A stretch of DNA of 38,319 nucleotides, from the NCBI GenBank assembly GCA_913046825.1, contig CAJWTF010000018.1, positions 1 through 38,319 of the forward strand, read 5' to 3'. This document shows, piece after piece, positions 24,045 to 33,859 of this stretch. The DNA comes from an uncultured Rickettsiales bacterium (GTDB lineage: Bacteria > Pseudomonadota > Alphaproteobacteria > UBA8366). The notes under the pieces were generated by a model, which was not told where the DNA came from, did no database searches, and worked only from the letters and a program-made list of their open reading frames with translations. The first letter of the stretch is position 1, and each line of letters begins with the position of its first letter. Both the position numbers and the translations under genes were made by a program.

Positions 24045-24866
24045 CTAGCCAGCCTTCTTTTCGCGCACGGGCCGCAAATAGATCACCCAAAAGACGAACG
24101 CTACAAACACGCCACCGCCGACAATGTTTCCAAGTGTGACCGGGATCAAATTAGCAAAAAATCCACTCATGGTGGCAACTTCAACGCCTGCAAACATGGC
24201 GACAGGGATGAAATACATATTGGCAACCGAATGCTCGAAGCCCAGTGCCACGAAAGCCGCCACCGGCAGGATGATCACCAGAAACTTTCCCGCCACATGA
24301 TGCGCCGCGTAGCTGAGCCAAACCGCGAGGCAGACGAGAATATTACAACGAATCCCGCGCACGAAAACTTCGATGAACGGCAAGGAAACCTTCCCTCGGG
24401 CAATGGCGGCAGCGGTCGCTTGAACGGCGCTCTCTCCCAGCCCGAGCGTGCCCGACCTATGAACCAATGCCGCAGCACCGGCCGCACTTACGAAATTACC
24501 GAAATTCACGATACCCCAATTCCGAAGCAGGAGGCCGCCAGAAACTTTTCGATCCGCCCACGCCATGACGATAAGACAATTCCCAGTAAACAACTCCGCG
24601 CCACCGATGATGACAAGGACTAATCCGAGCGAAAAGACGAGACCACCCAGAAGACGATTGGGGCCGATCCCCCATTCCGCACCATTCACAGTCAACGTGT
24701 AAAACATCGCGCCGAAAGGGATAAACGCACCTGCCAGAATACCCAGCAGCGCCAGCGCGATGCTCATCTTCGCCTTTCGAACACCTATATTTGCGACCAG
24801 CACGGCATTATCTGCCGGAGAATATGGGTCGACCACGCGCACGGGCTTGCTTGAATTTTCGTTCAT
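24045..24866 (-). CDS. Formate/nitrite transporter family (FNT) channel
   Basis: A 273-residue FNT protein, a pentameric inner-membrane channel for small monovalent anions (formate, nitrite, hydrosulfide, lactate or acetate). About six membrane segments are visible. Signature regions are GAELFTGNCLIVMAWADRK at 89-107, RGIRCNILVCLAVWLSYAA at 170-188 and GFEHSVANMYFIPV at 209-222 with the central His212. The frame opens at 24986, inside cutA; ATG 24866 is preferred since it follows the cutA stop (24880) and starts the family's N-terminus. Substrate cannot be assigned; no formate dehydrogenase or nitrite reductase lies nearby. Confidence 0.92.
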   Translation of the reverse strand: MNENSSKPVRVVDPYSPADNAVLVANIGVRKAKMSIALALLGILAGAFIPFGAMFYTLTVNGAEWGIGPNRLLGGLVFSLGLVLVIIGGAELFTGNCLIVMAWADRKVSGGLLLRNWGIVNFGNFVSAAGAAALVHRSGTLGLGESAVQATAAAIARGKVSLPFIEVFVRGIRCNILVCLAVWLSYAAHHVAGKFLVIILPVAAFVALGFEHSVANMYFIPVAMFAGVEVATMSGFFANLIPVTLGNIVGGGVFVAFVFWVIYLRPVREKKAG

Positions 24867-24879
24867 CCGTGTCGCGATC

Positions 24880-25197
24880 CTATGTACCTGTTTCCGCGTC
24901 GATCCATTCGAGAAACGGCGAATGGCCACCGGTGATTGGAACAGAGACGACACAGGGACATTCGTAGCTATGCATCTCAACGACACGTTCGGTAACTCTT
25001 TCGACCAAATCCAACGTCGTCTTTGCTATCAATACGGTTTCTTGATCCTGCTGAATATCATCCTGCCACCTGTAAATTGATGTGACGGAACCATGGACGT
25101 TCGCGCAGGCAGCCAAGCGTCGCTCGACAAGATCGCGGCCAATCGATAACGCTTCCGCCTTATCGCTCGCGGTTATGTAGACTAGGCAAACTGACAT
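24880..25197 (-). CDS. cutA: CutA1 family protein
   Basis: A 105-residue CutA1 protein, a very stable trimer linked to divalent-cation tolerance in E. coli although its exact function is unsettled. The family segments are visible: VERRLAACANVHGSVTSIYRW at about 25-45 (shown only to its ends), ETVLIAKTT, and VEMHSYECPCVVSVPI at 73-88, including the Cys and the HxYxxP-like loop. It begins at ATG 25197 and is the first gene of a likely cutA-FNT-MFS operon, with the FNT start 14 bases after its stop. Confidence 0.94.
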   Translation of the reverse strand: MSVCLVYITASDKAEALSIGRDLVERRLAACANVHGSVTSIYRWQDDIQQDQETVLIAKTTLDLVERVTERVVEMHSYECPCVVSVPITGGHSPFLEWIDAETGT

Positions 25198-25311
25198 GGG
25201 ACCGTCATCGGTTCATCGGATCGTGAAGTTTAGAATTTTGGGCACCGGCTTGGCGATAAGTAATTTCTAACTTACCATGAATAAAGCGGCCATTCGCAGG
25301 GTAATTTGGCT

Positions 25312-25587
25312 ATGGCGACAACGAAACAGAATTCGACGGCCCAAGACGGAGAAATCCGTTCGGTGAACCCCACGCCGGGCCAACTTTCTTGGCTTCGCCG
25401 TGGGCTGGCCCAGCCCGGTGGAAAACTTCCCCTCTTCGATGACACCGGACAACGCGTTAACGCGCGCACGATCCGCAGTTGCGTCTCCCAAGGGTGGGCC
25501 GAACCATGGTTCGACAATCCCACGAAACCCGACTGGCTAATCTGCAAGCTGACTGAAGAAGGCCGCCGGGTATCCGAAGAAACCTAA
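25312..25587 (+). CDS. Conserved hypothetical protein
   Basis: A 91-residue soluble protein with a central segment, PGQLSWLRRGLAQPGGKLPL, followed by FDDTGQRVNARTIRSCVSQG and KLTEEGRRV. The last part looks like a small winged-helix-like module (a helix, then a question of side/strand ending LTEEGRR, common in DNA-binding transcription-factor folds), but this is only a resemblance. Similar short proteins occur in alphaproteobacteria to my recollection. The frame also opens at TTG 25306; ATG 25312 is simpler. Divergent from cutA. Function unknown. Confidence 0.65.
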   Translation: MATTKQNSTAQDGEIRSVNPTPGQLSWLRRGLAQPGGKLPLFDDTGQRVNARTIRSCVSQGWAEPWFDNPTKPDWLICKLTEEGRRVSEET

Positions 25588-25820
25588 AATCCTTCCATCG
25601 AATTGCCGGAACACGCGGAAACTAAACGTTTATCACTAAAATTTAATGGAACTGTAGCGAACTTGGTTCGCGCTCCATGGCTGACGACTATCTAATGCCT
25701 CTGGGCGTTGCGCCCGGTCGGTCCCCTCTCGGGTCGCCGGGCCGGATTGCTCCGGCGGTGACGATCGTCGCGCGAAACACCCACAAGTTTACGTTTAACG
25801 TCGCAATAAGAGGATTCCCT

Positions 25821-26141
25821 ATGTTCAAGAAAGCACTCGTTTTCCTCAGTGTCGCTGCTCTCACAGCCACTGCCGCTGTCGCTCCCATTGCCGTTTCCGC
25901 CGCTGACGCGCCGGACTTCTCGGTCCAGCTCGCCAAGTGCAATCCTTGCGCCGCGAAAAACAAGTACGGTTTGGCTTTTAAGCCTCACCGATCGCTTAAA
26001 GTTAACACCGGCGCACCTGCGCCGGCGTTAACTTATGTGCCGCTTGGAGCTGCAGTATTCCCATCAGCTCGGTCCAATAACGACCGAGCCATCCATGTAT
26101 TGCGCGATTCGCCCAGACGAACTCTCCATTGGACGGGATGA
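25821..26141 (+). CDS. Small secreted protein with a CNPCAAK motif, possibly truncated
   Basis: ATG 25821 has AAGAGGA six bases upstream, a good ribosome binding site. Residues 1-30 form a signal peptide (MFKKALVFLSVAALTATAAV through a PIAVSA cleavage region). The mature part starts ADAPDFSVQLAKCNPCAAKN. CNPCAAK is the repeat unit of Cys-rich, low-complexity secreted proteins that I recall from alphaproteobacteria, where it occurs many times. Here it occurs once, and the rest (to 106 residues) is basic and unlike such proteins. A strong hairpin lies inside the frame at 26001-26032. I suspect that the true gene is cut short or frameshifted just after CNPCAAKN. Confidence 0.5.
   Translation: MFKKALVFLSVAALTATAAVAPIAVSAADAPDFSVQLAKCNPCAAKNKYGLAFKPHRSLKVNTGAPAPALTYVPLGAAVFPSARSNNDRAIHVLRDSPRRTLHWTG
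26001..26032 (+). terminator. Strong 14-pair hairpin, possible terminator
   Basis: GTTAACACCGGCGC-ACCT-GCGCCGGCGTTAAC pairs over 14 bases with a single G-T wobble and a four-base loop. It lies within the open frame of the small secreted protein but about where a shorter version of that gene would end. No T run follows on the plus strand. It could end or protect the transcript of a truncated gene, or be an inverted repeat. Confidence 0.45.
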
Positions 26142-26428
26142 AGTCCCGGTCCTATCGCGGAAAGCAAAATGGGAATCACATTTCCGATTGGCTGACCTCA
26201 TTTCTCGGGAATACGCCCAGGTCAAAAAATTCGGGTCCCAATGTATTACCGCCTTAAGCACAAGATATCCGGTTCGTTGCGGCGCAAAATACGAAATCGT
26301 CTTGGCGCCAATCCGCAACAAACTTATTTATCGACCCGCCTCACGGCGCCTCCAGAAATTCAAACTCCTAGCCCAGCGAGATGACGCGCGGTTTCAGCGC
26401 ATAGGGTTTTCGTTAATTTGAGGGAAAC

Positions 26429-26505
<77 letters not shown>

Positions 26506-26575
26506 ACCGTGTGACGACTCTCTCGTCAAAGTGCAATTTACTCTGCACGATGGGTCCGCGCAATGGTTCGGGAAG

Positions 26576-27034
26576 CTATGTTGAGGCTGGAGACAAAAGT
26601 TTTCGGATTTCCGACAGTTCCGCAATCGTCGTCATGATCGCACAGCGCTCAATTTGACTGGTGCCCGATATCCGCTTGCCGCCATCCGATGGAGAGTCGG
26701 CGGCCTTCGCCGTGGAGGCCGTCTCCACCTCCTTTGCTAGAATCGCTTTTAGGCCGCGTTCGCGGATCACTCGCTGCACGCCTTTGATCGTGAAACCATC
26801 GACATACAGGAAATTGCGGATTCGTTCTAAAAGACGGATATCTTCCGGTCGGTAGTAGCGCCGGCCCCCACCCCGCTTCAATGGACTTACCTGAGAGAAC
26901 TTACTCTCCCAAAATCGCAACACATGCTGCGGCACATCCAGTTCGCGCGATACTTCACTGATCGTTCTAAAGGCAGCCGCCGACTTCGTGACTTTCGCAC
27001 TGGCACCGGTATCGTTTTTTTGCTGGTCGCTCAA
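26576..27034 (-). CDS. MerR-family transcriptional regulator
   Basis: A 152-residue regulator with an N-terminal MerR winged helix at about residues 22-90 ([22 protein letters not shown], read to its ends, then [19 protein letters not shown] and [13 protein letters not shown]). The C-terminal part is short, has no Cys cluster for metal sensing, and looks disordered then helical. In alphaproteobacteria a MerR-like gene commonly follows ihfA, as here, with only five bases between them. The signal sensed is unknown. The regulator is probably co-transcribed with ihfA. Confidence 0.9.
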   Translation of the reverse strand: MSDQQKNDTGASAKVTKSAAAFRTISEVSRELDVPQHVLRFWESKFSQVSPLKRGGGRRYYRPEDIRLLERIRNFLYVDGFTIKGVQRVIRERGLKAILAKEVETASTAKAADSPSDGGKRISGTSQIERCAIMTTIAELSEIRKLLSPAST

Positions 27035-27039
27035 TATTC

Positions 27040-27354
27040 CTAATCCGGACGATGGTCGCTCTGGCCATCGTTGATACGGTTCTTCAGCACATGGCTTGGT
27101 CGGAATATTAAAACCGACCGCGGTAAAATAGGAACTTCTTCACCAGTTTTCGGATTACGACCAATCCGTTGGCCTTTCTTGCGGACGAAAAAACTACCAA
27201 AGGATGAAATCTTTACCGTCTCACCATCCGATAACGCGTCTGATATTTCATTCAAAACCGACTCAACTAAATCTGCCGATTCGTTCCGCGATAATCCGAC
27301 TTCCTGATAAACGACTTCCGCTAATTGCGCCCGCGTGACGGTCTTGCCCGTCAT
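27040..27354 (-). CDS. ihfA: Integration host factor alpha subunit
   Basis: A 104-residue HU/IHF-family DNA-bending protein. It pairs with IhfB to bend DNA sharply at specific sites in recombination, replication and transcription. The N-terminal helices are [19 protein letters not shown], the arm region is [18 protein letters not shown] with the DNA-contacting Pro, and the C-terminal helix carries [12 protein letters not shown]. The length and the N-terminal MTGKTVTRA point to IhfA rather than HU or IhfB. Downstream of fabH on the same strand after a 114-base gap, and directly before the MerR gene. Confidence 0.94.
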   Translation of the reverse strand: MTGKTVTRAQLAEVVYQEVGLSRNESADLVESVLNEISDALSDGETVKISSFGSFFVRKKGQRIGRNPKTGEEVPILPRSVLIFRPSHVLKNRINDGQSDHRPD

Positions 27355-27468
27355 ATTCTATCTCCCTGCTTGAGACTAGATCCTATCGATCTTTAATTTA
27401 TGAACCTCACGGTAGTGCGAGCGTTCAAGCACGTCAATTCCGAAGCACAAATCGCCTGCAAATTGCTA

Positions 27469-28440
27469 TTAGAAACGAAATAGGGCTGAGCCCCATGAAA
27501 ACCCGCCACCGAGGGCCGATAATACTATCAAATTTCCTTTTTTGAGACGTCCGTCCGACGCAGCCTGCGCAAGCGCCAACGGGATCGTTGCCGCCGAGGT
27601 ATTGGCCTGCTTATCAACCGTCACAACGACCTTTTCAGCCGGGAAACTAAGTTTCTTCGCGATACTGTCCATGATCCGCTTATTTGCCTGATGCGGAATC
27701 AGCCAATCGACATCGTCGATCTTTAAGCCATTGGTCTCTAGCGCGGTCTCGACGGCCTCACTCATGCGTTGGACCGCGTGGCGAAAAACTTCCTTGCCTT
27801 CCATGCGCAAATAACCGGATGTGCCAGTCGTGCTCGGTCCGCCGTTGACATATAGCATGTCGTAATAATTACCGTCGGAATAGATATGTGTCGAGAGGAT
27901 GCCTCTATCCTGATTGGAACCGGCCGTCTCACTCCCGCGCAGAACCGTCGCACCGGAGCCGTCGCCAAAAAGGACGCAGGTCCCGCGATCCTCCCAATCT
28001 AGGATTCGGCTGAACACCTCGGCGCCGATGACAAGAGCAGTCTCGGCCTGCCCGAGCCGAATCATATTGTCGGCTGTCGCGAGCGCATAAACATAGCCAG
28101 CACATACCGCCTGCACGTCAAACGCAGCGCCGCGGCGAATGCCTAATTTCGACTGCACCCGGGCCGCGGTCGCCGGAAATGTATTGTCCGGAGTCGCGGT
28201 TGCCAGAATGATAAGATCGATTTCATCACTACTGACACCAGCGTTATCTAAGGCGGCGCGCGCTGCAAGCTCGGCTATATCCGAGGTAAGCTCGCCATCC
28301 GCCGCGATATGACGTTGCGTGATGCCCGTCCGTTTGCGGATCCATTCGTCTGACGTATCGATTTTCCGGGCCAGATCATCATTGGTGACGATATTTTTCG
28401 GGAGGTATGAGCCAAAACCAATGATTTGTGAACGGCGCAT
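27469..28440 (-). CDS. fabH: Beta-ketoacyl-ACP synthase III
   Basis: FabH starts fatty-acid synthesis by condensing acetyl-CoA with malonyl-ACP. The 323-residue protein carries the triad Cys113 ([13 protein letters not shown]), His250 ([11 protein letters not shown]) and Asn280 ([15 protein letters not shown]). [14 protein letters not shown] at 11-24 and [10 protein letters not shown] at 38-47 are typical. The start is ATG 28440, one base after the plsX stop; the longer frame from 28455 would lie inside plsX. The plsX-fabH pair couples phospholipid and fatty-acid initiation, and this order followed by ihfA is common in alphaproteobacteria. Confidence 0.96.
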   Translation of the reverse strand: MRRSQIIGFGSYLPKNIVTNDDLARKIDTSDEWIRKRTGITQRHIAADGELTSDIAELAARAALDNAGVSSDEIDLIILATATPDNTFPATAARVQSKLGIRRGAAFDVQAVCAGYVYALATADNMIRLGQAETALVIGAEVFSRILDWEDRGTCVLFGDGSGATVLRGSETAGSNQDRGILSTHIYSDGNYYDMLYVNGGPSTTGTSGYLRMEGKEVFRHAVQRMSEAVETALETNGLKIDDVDWLIPHQANKRIMDSIAKKLSFPAEKVVVTVDKQANTSAATIPLALAQAASDGRLKKGNLIVLSALGGGFSWGSALFRF

Positions 28441-28441
28441 G

Positions 28442-29494
28442 TTAGGAAACGGCAACCTTTTTCTGTCCGTCTTGCCCGGCCTTCAGTCTTGCAAAGTCCT
28501 GCTTTATTTTATCCGTGAAACCGTGTTGCGCCATATCCACACCAGTACCGATGGCATTGGCGAAGCCGACGCTATCGGTCCCTCCATGGCTCTTTATGAC
28601 GATTCCATTAAGACCTAGCAACATCGCACCATTATACTTTCGCGGGTCAGTCCGTTGGCGCAGGTTATCCAGTGCCCGGCGAATGAACAAATAACCGATC
28701 TTTGCCGCCAGGCTGCTCTTGAAAGCGTCCCGCAGAAAACTGGTATAAAGCTTTGTCATTCCCTCAGCCGTCTTCAACGCGACATTGCCGGTAAATCCAT
28801 CCGTCACGATGACATCAACCGTGCCGGCCGGAATATCGTCCCCTTCGACGAAGCCCATAAATTCGATCGGCAAAGACGTCTCGTTGAGGATAGCGGCAGC
28901 TTCCCGCACCTCATCACGCCCCTTGAGCGCTTCGACCCCGACATTCAGAAGCCCTATCGTCGGTTTGTCGACCCCAAGCACCGTTCTGGCAAAAACTTCA
29001 CCCATGACGGCGAACTGAACCAAATTATCCGCATTGCACTGCACATTCGCGCCAAGATCAAGCATACAGCTCTCTCCGCGCATTGTCGGGTAATACGTGG
29101 TGATTGCGGGCCGGTCGATACCAGGAAGCATTTTGAGGACGAATTTCGCAATCGCCATCAGCGCGCCCGTATTGCCCGCCGAGACAACGCAGCTTGCCTC
29201 ACCGTCCCGAACCGAATTGATCGCCAAGCGCATGCTAGATTCGCGCGCTGACCGAAGGGCTGCCGATGGTTTGTCCTCGCCACTCACGACCTGCGTCGTA
29301 TGTCGATACTCTGTTACTGACGCCAATTTTGGGTAGGCTCGAACTAGGAGCTCCAGGCGCGGTTGATCACCAAACATCAAAAATGAAATATTCGGGAATC
29401 GTTCTCGCGCAATTTCTGCGCCGTCGATCACAACTTCCGGGGCTCGATCCCCACCCATCGCGTCGAGCGCAATGAAGATTCTGTCAGACACCAC
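28442..29494 (-). CDS. plsX: Phosphate acyltransferase PlsX
   Basis: PlsX converts acyl-ACP to acyl-phosphate, the donor for PlsY in phospholipid synthesis, at the inner face of the membrane. The 350-residue protein shows the N-terminal [51 protein letters not shown] and [17 protein letters not shown], all characteristic of the family. It lies between rpmF and fabH on the same strand, 29 bases after rpmF, the standard rpmF-plsX-fabH order. Confidence 0.96.
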   Translation of the reverse strand: MVSDRIFIALDAMGGDRAPEVVIDGAEIARERFPNISFLMFGDQPRLELLVRAYPKLASVTEYRHTTQVVSGEDKPSAALRSARESSMRLAINSVRDGEASCVVSAGNTGALMAIAKFVLKMLPGIDRPAITTYYPTMRGESCMLDLGANVQCNADNLVQFAVMGEVFARTVLGVDKPTIGLLNVGVEALKGRDEVREAAAILNETSLPIEFMGFVEGDDIPAGTVDVIVTDGFTGNVALKTAEGMTKLYTSFLRDAFKSSLAAKIGYLFIRRALDNLRQRTDPRKYNGAMLLGLNGIVIKSHGGTDSVGFANAIGTGVDMAQHGFTDKIKQDFARLKAGQDGQKKVAVS

Positions 29495-29523
29495 GCGATC
29501 GTCCAGATTAAAACTGAATTGGA

Positions 29524-29706
29524 TCAGATTGCGGCTACTTCGACAACCTCACGGCCGTCGTAGTGGCCACAAGCGCCACAAACATGATGCGGACGCTTCA
29601 ACTCTCCGCAGTTCGCACATTCTACGTAACTCATTGTTTTAAAAGAATCATGAGCGCGGCGCATATTGCGACGCGATTTTGATACCTTTTTCTTCGGTAC
29701 AGCCAT
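29524..29706 (-). CDS. rpmF: 50S ribosomal protein L32
   Basis: A 60-residue L32 with the invariant start [20 protein letters not shown]. The zinc-binding cysteines are in two pairs, Cys30/Cys33 (CANC) and Cys43/Cys46 (CGAC), so this is the Zn-containing form. It binds 23S rRNA in the large subunit. Upstream on the same strand lies the DUF177 gene, downstream plsX. Confidence 0.97.
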   Translation of the reverse strand: MAVPKKKVSKSRRNMRRAHDSFKTMSYVECANCGELKRPHHVCGACGHYDGREVVEVAAI

Positions 29707-29800
29707 CGAACAAATTCTCTCGAAATTTCAGGTGCCTCGCGGCAAATCCGCGCATAGATAGACAAATTTGGCGCCTACGGCAAGCAAGTGTTCGCCTTTG

Positions 29801-30331
29801 TTATGAATTGTTTCGCTTTAACCCGGCAAGCTCCGCGAAAGGTCCAATCACACCCTCCGGATTCAAATCACTCTCGAACAGTTCGAATTCAATCCCCTCT
29901 TTTCGTGGGTAAGGCTCCAATTCAAGCGTCAGACATTGAGACACCATTTCACCGATATCGATCGAGTCACCTTCGATGATTTCGTCATACCACTCCTCAT
30001 CTTCGACTTCGACGACGGCTTCCGGCTCGATTTCTTCCTGCCGGACGAACCTTTCACTCAACTCAGCAGAAACCTCGGCTTCGACCGGCTCCAGGGTAAC
30101 GATACATTCTTGCGTTACTTTGGCGGCCAACCGCCCCGTTACAGTCACGACGGACCCGTCTTTCGATTTTCTGATGTCGAGCTTAGCTGATACACTTCCA
30201 ATCGCGAGTAGCCCTAAGCGCGGTGCCAGCGCCATACATTCCTCGGCGCTGGCCTCTAAATCCTTATGCAGCCCTTCACGGCCAATTTCTTCAAGCGTGA
30301 CGGCGCGAGAGAATTCAATTTTATCCATCAT
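29801..30331 (-). CDS. DUF177 (YceD-like) protein
   Basis: A 176-residue DUF177/YceD protein, a family widely found next to rpmF and implicated in 23S rRNA processing or ribosome assembly. The middle has VTGRLAAKVTQECIVTLEPV at 84-103, including the conserved Cys of this family. A strongly acidic stretch follows (EEIEPEAVVEVEDEEWYDE), and LTLELEPYPRKEG lies near the end. The start ATGATG (30331) overlaps the chaperone stop by four bases, so the two are translationally coupled. Confidence 0.9.
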   Translation of the reverse strand: MMDKIEFSRAVTLEEIGREGLHKDLEASAEECMALAPRLGLLAIGSVSAKLDIRKSKDGSVVTVTGRLAAKVTQECIVTLEPVEAEVSAELSERFVRQEEIEPEAVVEVEDEEWYDEIIEGDSIDIGEMVSQCLTLELEPYPRKEGIEFELFESDLNPEGVIGPFAELAGLKRNNS

Positions 30332-30879
30332 AAATCATTGCCTTTATTTCCGAGCGGGCTTCCGAATTTAACGAGTCCGTCCTGCAAAATGGAAGACGAC
30401 TGGCTACTAAGTGCTAAAGTCTCCCGTTTCACATAGATGACGATCGCCGTGACAACTTCCTCGCTCGGTGTCGTTTCAGAGAACAAATTCCGCCTCAGTG
30501 CTTCGGATAATTCTGCATCTCCACCTTCGAGCCCGTCCATGTAAGCCCCAAGCCGTCCATACATGCCTTCGGCCAAAGACTTCACTTTACGGCCAACAGA
30601 GAGATCACCGATTCCTATCTCGCGCAAATTGCGATCGAAATCCAGGACCGCTTCCTCGGAAAGAGAGCGCGCGAGCTCCGTGTGCTCCTCCTCCTCGCGC
30701 ATGCGATGCATCACAAGAAATAAGTGCAAAACCAGAACTTCGAACCGGCCGGTCGGCGTATCCGGTACACCGAATTCGACAAAAAACTCCAGACGCCGCG
30801 ACTGTTCGACAATAGACCGATACAACTCGCGCGCCGTGAAGCTCCTGCCGGAGAATAATTTTTCTAAGAGTGAAGCCAT
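30328..30879 (-). CDS. Ubiquinol-cytochrome c chaperone family protein (CBP3-like)
   Basis: A 183-residue protein of the family related to mitochondrial CBP3/UQCC1, which assists cytochrome b assembly in complex III. Recognisable parts are LYRSIVEQSRRLEFFVEFGVPDT (ends of one helix and loop), FEVLVLHLFLVMHRM and GIGDLSVGRKVKSLAEGMYG, a conserved pattern. The chosen start is ATG 30879, where the family N-terminus MASLLEKLF begins; the frame is open to 30921 but without support. It forms the head of a chaperone-DUF177-rpmF-plsX-fabH run and is divergent from bamE. Confidence 0.88.
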   Translation of the reverse strand: MASLLEKLFSGRSFTARELYRSIVEQSRRLEFFVEFGVPDTPTGRFEVLVLHLFLVMHRMREEEEHTELARSLSEEAVLDFDRNLREIGIGDLSVGRKVKSLAEGMYGRLGAYMDGLEGGDAELSEALRRNLFSETTPSEEVVTAIVIYVKRETLALSSQSSSILQDGLVKFGSPLGNKGNDL

Positions 30880-31035
30880 AAAATCCGCATGTCGAAATCC
30901 CTCACAGGGCTTATAAATCACCGCGTTTGAAACGATCTAACCGCAAGTTGGTTACGGCACAACTGTAATTCGGCGACAATTACGTTATAATGCTGTTGAG
31001 AAGATGTCCTTTTAGCGCCTTTAGGAGGCTCGTTA

Positions 31036-31500
31036 TTGTTGATGCGTAGACCAATCGCCACCATTGCAATTGCCGCGACACTGGCCGTCGCTGCCGTGGC
31101 CTGTGCGCCACGTACGACAAATAGGGGCAATATCCCAACAGTGAGCCAGTTGGAAAAACTTAAAGTCGGAAAGCATTCCAAGGTATATGTCCGTGGCATA
31201 CTGGGAACGCCGTCCACGTTCGGCACGTTCGATAAAGACGTCTGGTATTATATCGGCCGCCGGACTGAGAAATGGGCGTTTTTCGACGAGAAGGTATTAG
31301 AGCAGCAAATCGTGGTAGTCTACTTCGATCCAAAGGGCACAATCGAACACATCCAAACCTATGACAAAAGTGACAGCCGTGCAGTCGAAATCGTCGAAGG
31401 CAAGACGGCAACTTCCGGCCACGAGCTGAGTGTGATAGAACAAATTATCGGCAACCTCGGACGTTTCAATCGCCCAGGATCCTCCGACAGCCGCTACTAG
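31036..31500 (+). CDS. bamE: Outer-membrane assembly lipoprotein BamE (SmpA)
   Basis: BamE is a lipoprotein of the BAM complex, which inserts beta-barrel proteins into the outer membrane. The N-terminus is a lipoprotein signal ending VAAVAC with the lipidated Cys at 23 (from the TTG start). The SmpA/OmlA domain follows: VSQLEKLKVGKHSKVYVRGI, LGTPSTFGTFDKDVWYYIG, VYFDPKGTIEHI. AGGAGG at 31023-31028 is seven bases before TTG 31036 but thirteen before ATG 31042, so the TTG start fits better although ATG remains possible. Divergent from the chaperone gene; a strong terminator follows. Confidence 0.92.
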   Translation: MLMRRPIATIAIAATLAVAAVACAPRTTNRGNIPTVSQLEKLKVGKHSKVYVRGILGTPSTFGTFDKDVWYYIGRRTEKWAFFDEKVLEQQIVVVYFDPKGTIEHIQTYDKSDSRAVEIVEGKTATSGHELSVIEQIIGNLGRFNRPGSSDSRY

Positions 31501-31523
31501 AGCGAGCGATCTACAGGCCAGAA

Positions 31524-31556
31524 AAAAGCCCCGAGGCAGCAAGCCACGGGGCTTTT
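31524..31556. terminator. Bidirectional intrinsic terminator
   Basis: AAAAGCCCCG at 31524-31533 pairs with CGGGGCTTTT at 31547-31556 across a 13-base loop. With A's on one side and T's on the other it works in both directions, ending bamE (plus) and hppA (minus), whose stops lie 24 and 20 bases away. Confidence 0.9.
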
Positions 31557-31575
31557 AACGTCAGATAATCGCTAG

Positions 31576-33651
31576 CTAGTGCGCCAGCATCGCCAACAGC
31601 AATAGCGCCACGATATTCGTGATCTTAATCATCGGGTTAACGGCAGGACCGGCCGTATCCTTGTAAGGATCCCCAACGGTATCGCCGGTGACCGCGGCGT
31701 GGTGGGCGTCTGAGCCCTTACCACCGTGATTGCCGTCTTCGATGTACTTTTTAGCATTGTCCCAAGCACCGCCGCCCGCTGTCATTGAGATGGCGACAAA
31801 CAGGCCTGTGACGATCACGCCCAGCAGCATGGCGCCGAGAGCCGCGAAAGCAGCGGCCTGATCGGCGACAGCCAGCACAATCCAATAGAGAGCCAGCGGG
31901 CTGAAAATCGGCAACATCGAAGGAATAATCATCTCTCGAATTGCGTATTTCGTCAGCATGTCGACGCAGGTGCCGTATTCTGGCTTAGCCGTGCCTTCCA
32001 TGATGCCCGGGATTTCCTTGAACTGGCGCCGCACTTCAACGACAACCGCGCCACCGGCCCGGCCAACAGCCGTCATGCCCAAAGCACCGAAGAGGTACGG
32101 CAGGAGGCCACCCATGAAGAGGCCAATCACGACATACGGATTGTTCAGGCTGAAGTCCACCGGCACATCGGCAAAGAACCTATCGAGGTCCGCAGTATAG
32201 GCAGCGAACAGCACCAGAGCACCGAGGCCTGCCGAACCAATGGCGTAACCCTTGGTGACCGCTTTGGTGGTGTTGCCAACCGCATCCAGGGCGTCCGTGG
32301 TCTTACGGACACTCTCATCGAGTTCCGCCATCTCGGCGATACCACCGGCATTATCTGTAACCGGTCCGTAGGCATCGAGGGCGACAACCATGCCCGCCAA
32401 CGCCAACATCGTCGTCACCGCAATCGCGATACCGATCAATCCGGCGACTTGATAAGTCACCACGATCGAGACGCAGATGAGAATCGCGGGAACAGCCGTG
32501 GCTTCCATCGAAACTGCGAGGCCTTGGATAACGTTCGTGCCATGACCTGTCTCGGACGATTTCGCCACCGAGCGCACCGGACGGTATTCCGTCGAGGTGT
32601 AGTACTCGGTGACCCAGATGATCAGCCCCGTCAGCACCAAGCCGACGATACCGCACAAGAACAGGTCCATGCCGGTGAAGGCAGAATCGCCCATCTTCAT
32701 GACCGTACCCATGCCGATGACATGATCTGTAATCGGCCAGAGCGCGATCGCGGAAATCACCGCACTACCGAAGAACCCCTTATAAAGCGCACCCATAACG
32801 TTCTGGCTCGTACCGAGACGCACGAAGAACGTACCGAGGATCGAAGCGACAAGACAAACGCCGCAGATCACCATCGGATAAAGCAGGAACTGGCTCAATT
32901 CGATACCGCTGATGCCGTAGATGAGCGACAACACCATGGTCGCACCGACAGTCACAACATAAGTCTCGAACAAGTCAGCTGCCATGCCCGCGCAATCGCC
33001 GACATTATCACCGACGTTATCCGCGATAACAGCAGGGTTACGGGGATCATCTTCCGGAATACCGGCTTCGACCTTACCCACGAGATCGGCGCCAACATCA
33101 GCGCCCTTCGTGAAGATGCCACCGCCGAGACGCGCAAAGATTGAGATCAACGATGCGCCGAACGCAAGACCGATCAAACCGTTGATGAGTTCTTTCTCCG
33201 TGGCCCCCTGCGACACCAGCAGGCTGTAATAGCCAGCAATCGACAGCAGCGCGAAACCAGCGACGAGCATTCCCGTCACGGCACCTGAACGGAAGGCAAT
33301 CGAGAGCCCTTGCGCCAAGCCTTGGCGCGACGCTTCCGTCGTCCGTACATTGGCACGGACAGAGATCAACATACCGACGTAACCTGCCGCACCCGACAAG
33401 ATCGCGCCGATCAAAAACCCGATGGCCGCCTGGCTACCCAGGAAATAGAACAAAATAATAGCCACCACGACACCGACCATGGCGATCGTGCGGTATTGAC
33501 GATTTAAATAAGCTGAGGCGCCTTCTTGAATGGCACCCGCGATTTCCTGCATGCGTTCCGTGCCGGCACTCGCCGCCAAAATTGAGCGGCTAGCTATAAT
33601 TCCGTAAAGCACTGCGATAACGCCACAAGCGATGACGAGCATTAGTAGCAT
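31576..33651 (-). CDS. hppA: Proton-pumping membrane pyrophosphatase, K+-independent type
   Basis: A 691-residue membrane H+-pyrophosphatase with about 16 membrane segments; it pumps protons using pyrophosphate hydrolysis. The catalytic acidic motifs are [13 protein letters not shown] at 185-197 and [19 protein letters not shown] at 211-229. The segment [17 protein letters not shown] at 459-475 has Lys463 and Thr466, the pair that marks potassium-independent enzymes (potassium-dependent ones have Ala and Gly there). The start at ATG 33651 follows GGGGTGGGTG. It faces bamE, ends at the shared terminator and appears monocistronic. It recovers energy from pyrophosphate made in biosynthesis. Confidence 0.96.
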   Translation of the reverse strand: MLLMLVIACGVIAVLYGIIASRSILAASAGTERMQEIAGAIQEGASAYLNRQYRTIAMVGVVVAIILFYFLGSQAAIGFLIGAILSGAAGYVGMLISVRANVRTTEASRQGLAQGLSIAFRSGAVTGMLVAGFALLSIAGYYSLLVSQGATEKELINGLIGLAFGASLISIFARLGGGIFTKGADVGADLVGKVEAGIPEDDPRNPAVIADNVGDNVGDCAGMAADLFETYVVTVGATMVLSLIYGISGIELSQFLLYPMVICGVCLVASILGTFFVRLGTSQNVMGALYKGFFGSAVISAIALWPITDHVIGMGTVMKMGDSAFTGMDLFLCGIVGLVLTGLIIWVTEYYTSTEYRPVRSVAKSSETGHGTNVIQGLAVSMEATAVPAILICVSIVVTYQVAGLIGIAIAVTTMLALAGMVVALDAYGPVTDNAGGIAEMAELDESVRKTTDALDAVGNTTKAVTKGYAIGSAGLGALVLFAAYTADLDRFFADVPVDFSLNNPYVVIGLFMGGLLPYLFGALGMTAVGRAGGAVVVEVRRQFKEIPGIMEGTAKPEYGTCVDMLTKYAIREMIIPSMLPIFSPLALYWIVLAVADQAAAFAALGAMLLGVIVTGLFVAISMTAGGGAWDNAKKYIEDGNHGGKGSDAHHAAVTGDTVGDPYKDTAGPAVNPMIKITNIVALLLLAMLAH

Positions 33652-33859
33652 CGTTCACCCACCCCGTAATGTTGCTGAGACAATTCTATTTTGCTTTTCT
33701 CTCGCCCGCACCCGATCCGAATACAAAAACATCAGGTGCAGCCATAGAAAACCGTTTTGAAGATGCCAGAACGTTGGATGAAAGGCAATATGCAGGTGAC
33801 GCTGATTTTTCGATGATTTCAACTGGCTCGTGACGCTCGAACTAGACGTCTGAAGAGGG

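Noticed and set aside
26035..26421. Plus-strand frame of 128 codons before the tRNA (and an 85-codon one opposite)
   Set aside because: No motif, starts inside the strong hairpin region, and overlaps another frame; not convincing as a gene.
32449..33144. A 231-codon plus-strand frame opposite hppA
   Set aside because: Mirror frame, Arg/His/Asp-rich, within a strongly conserved pyrophosphatase gene.
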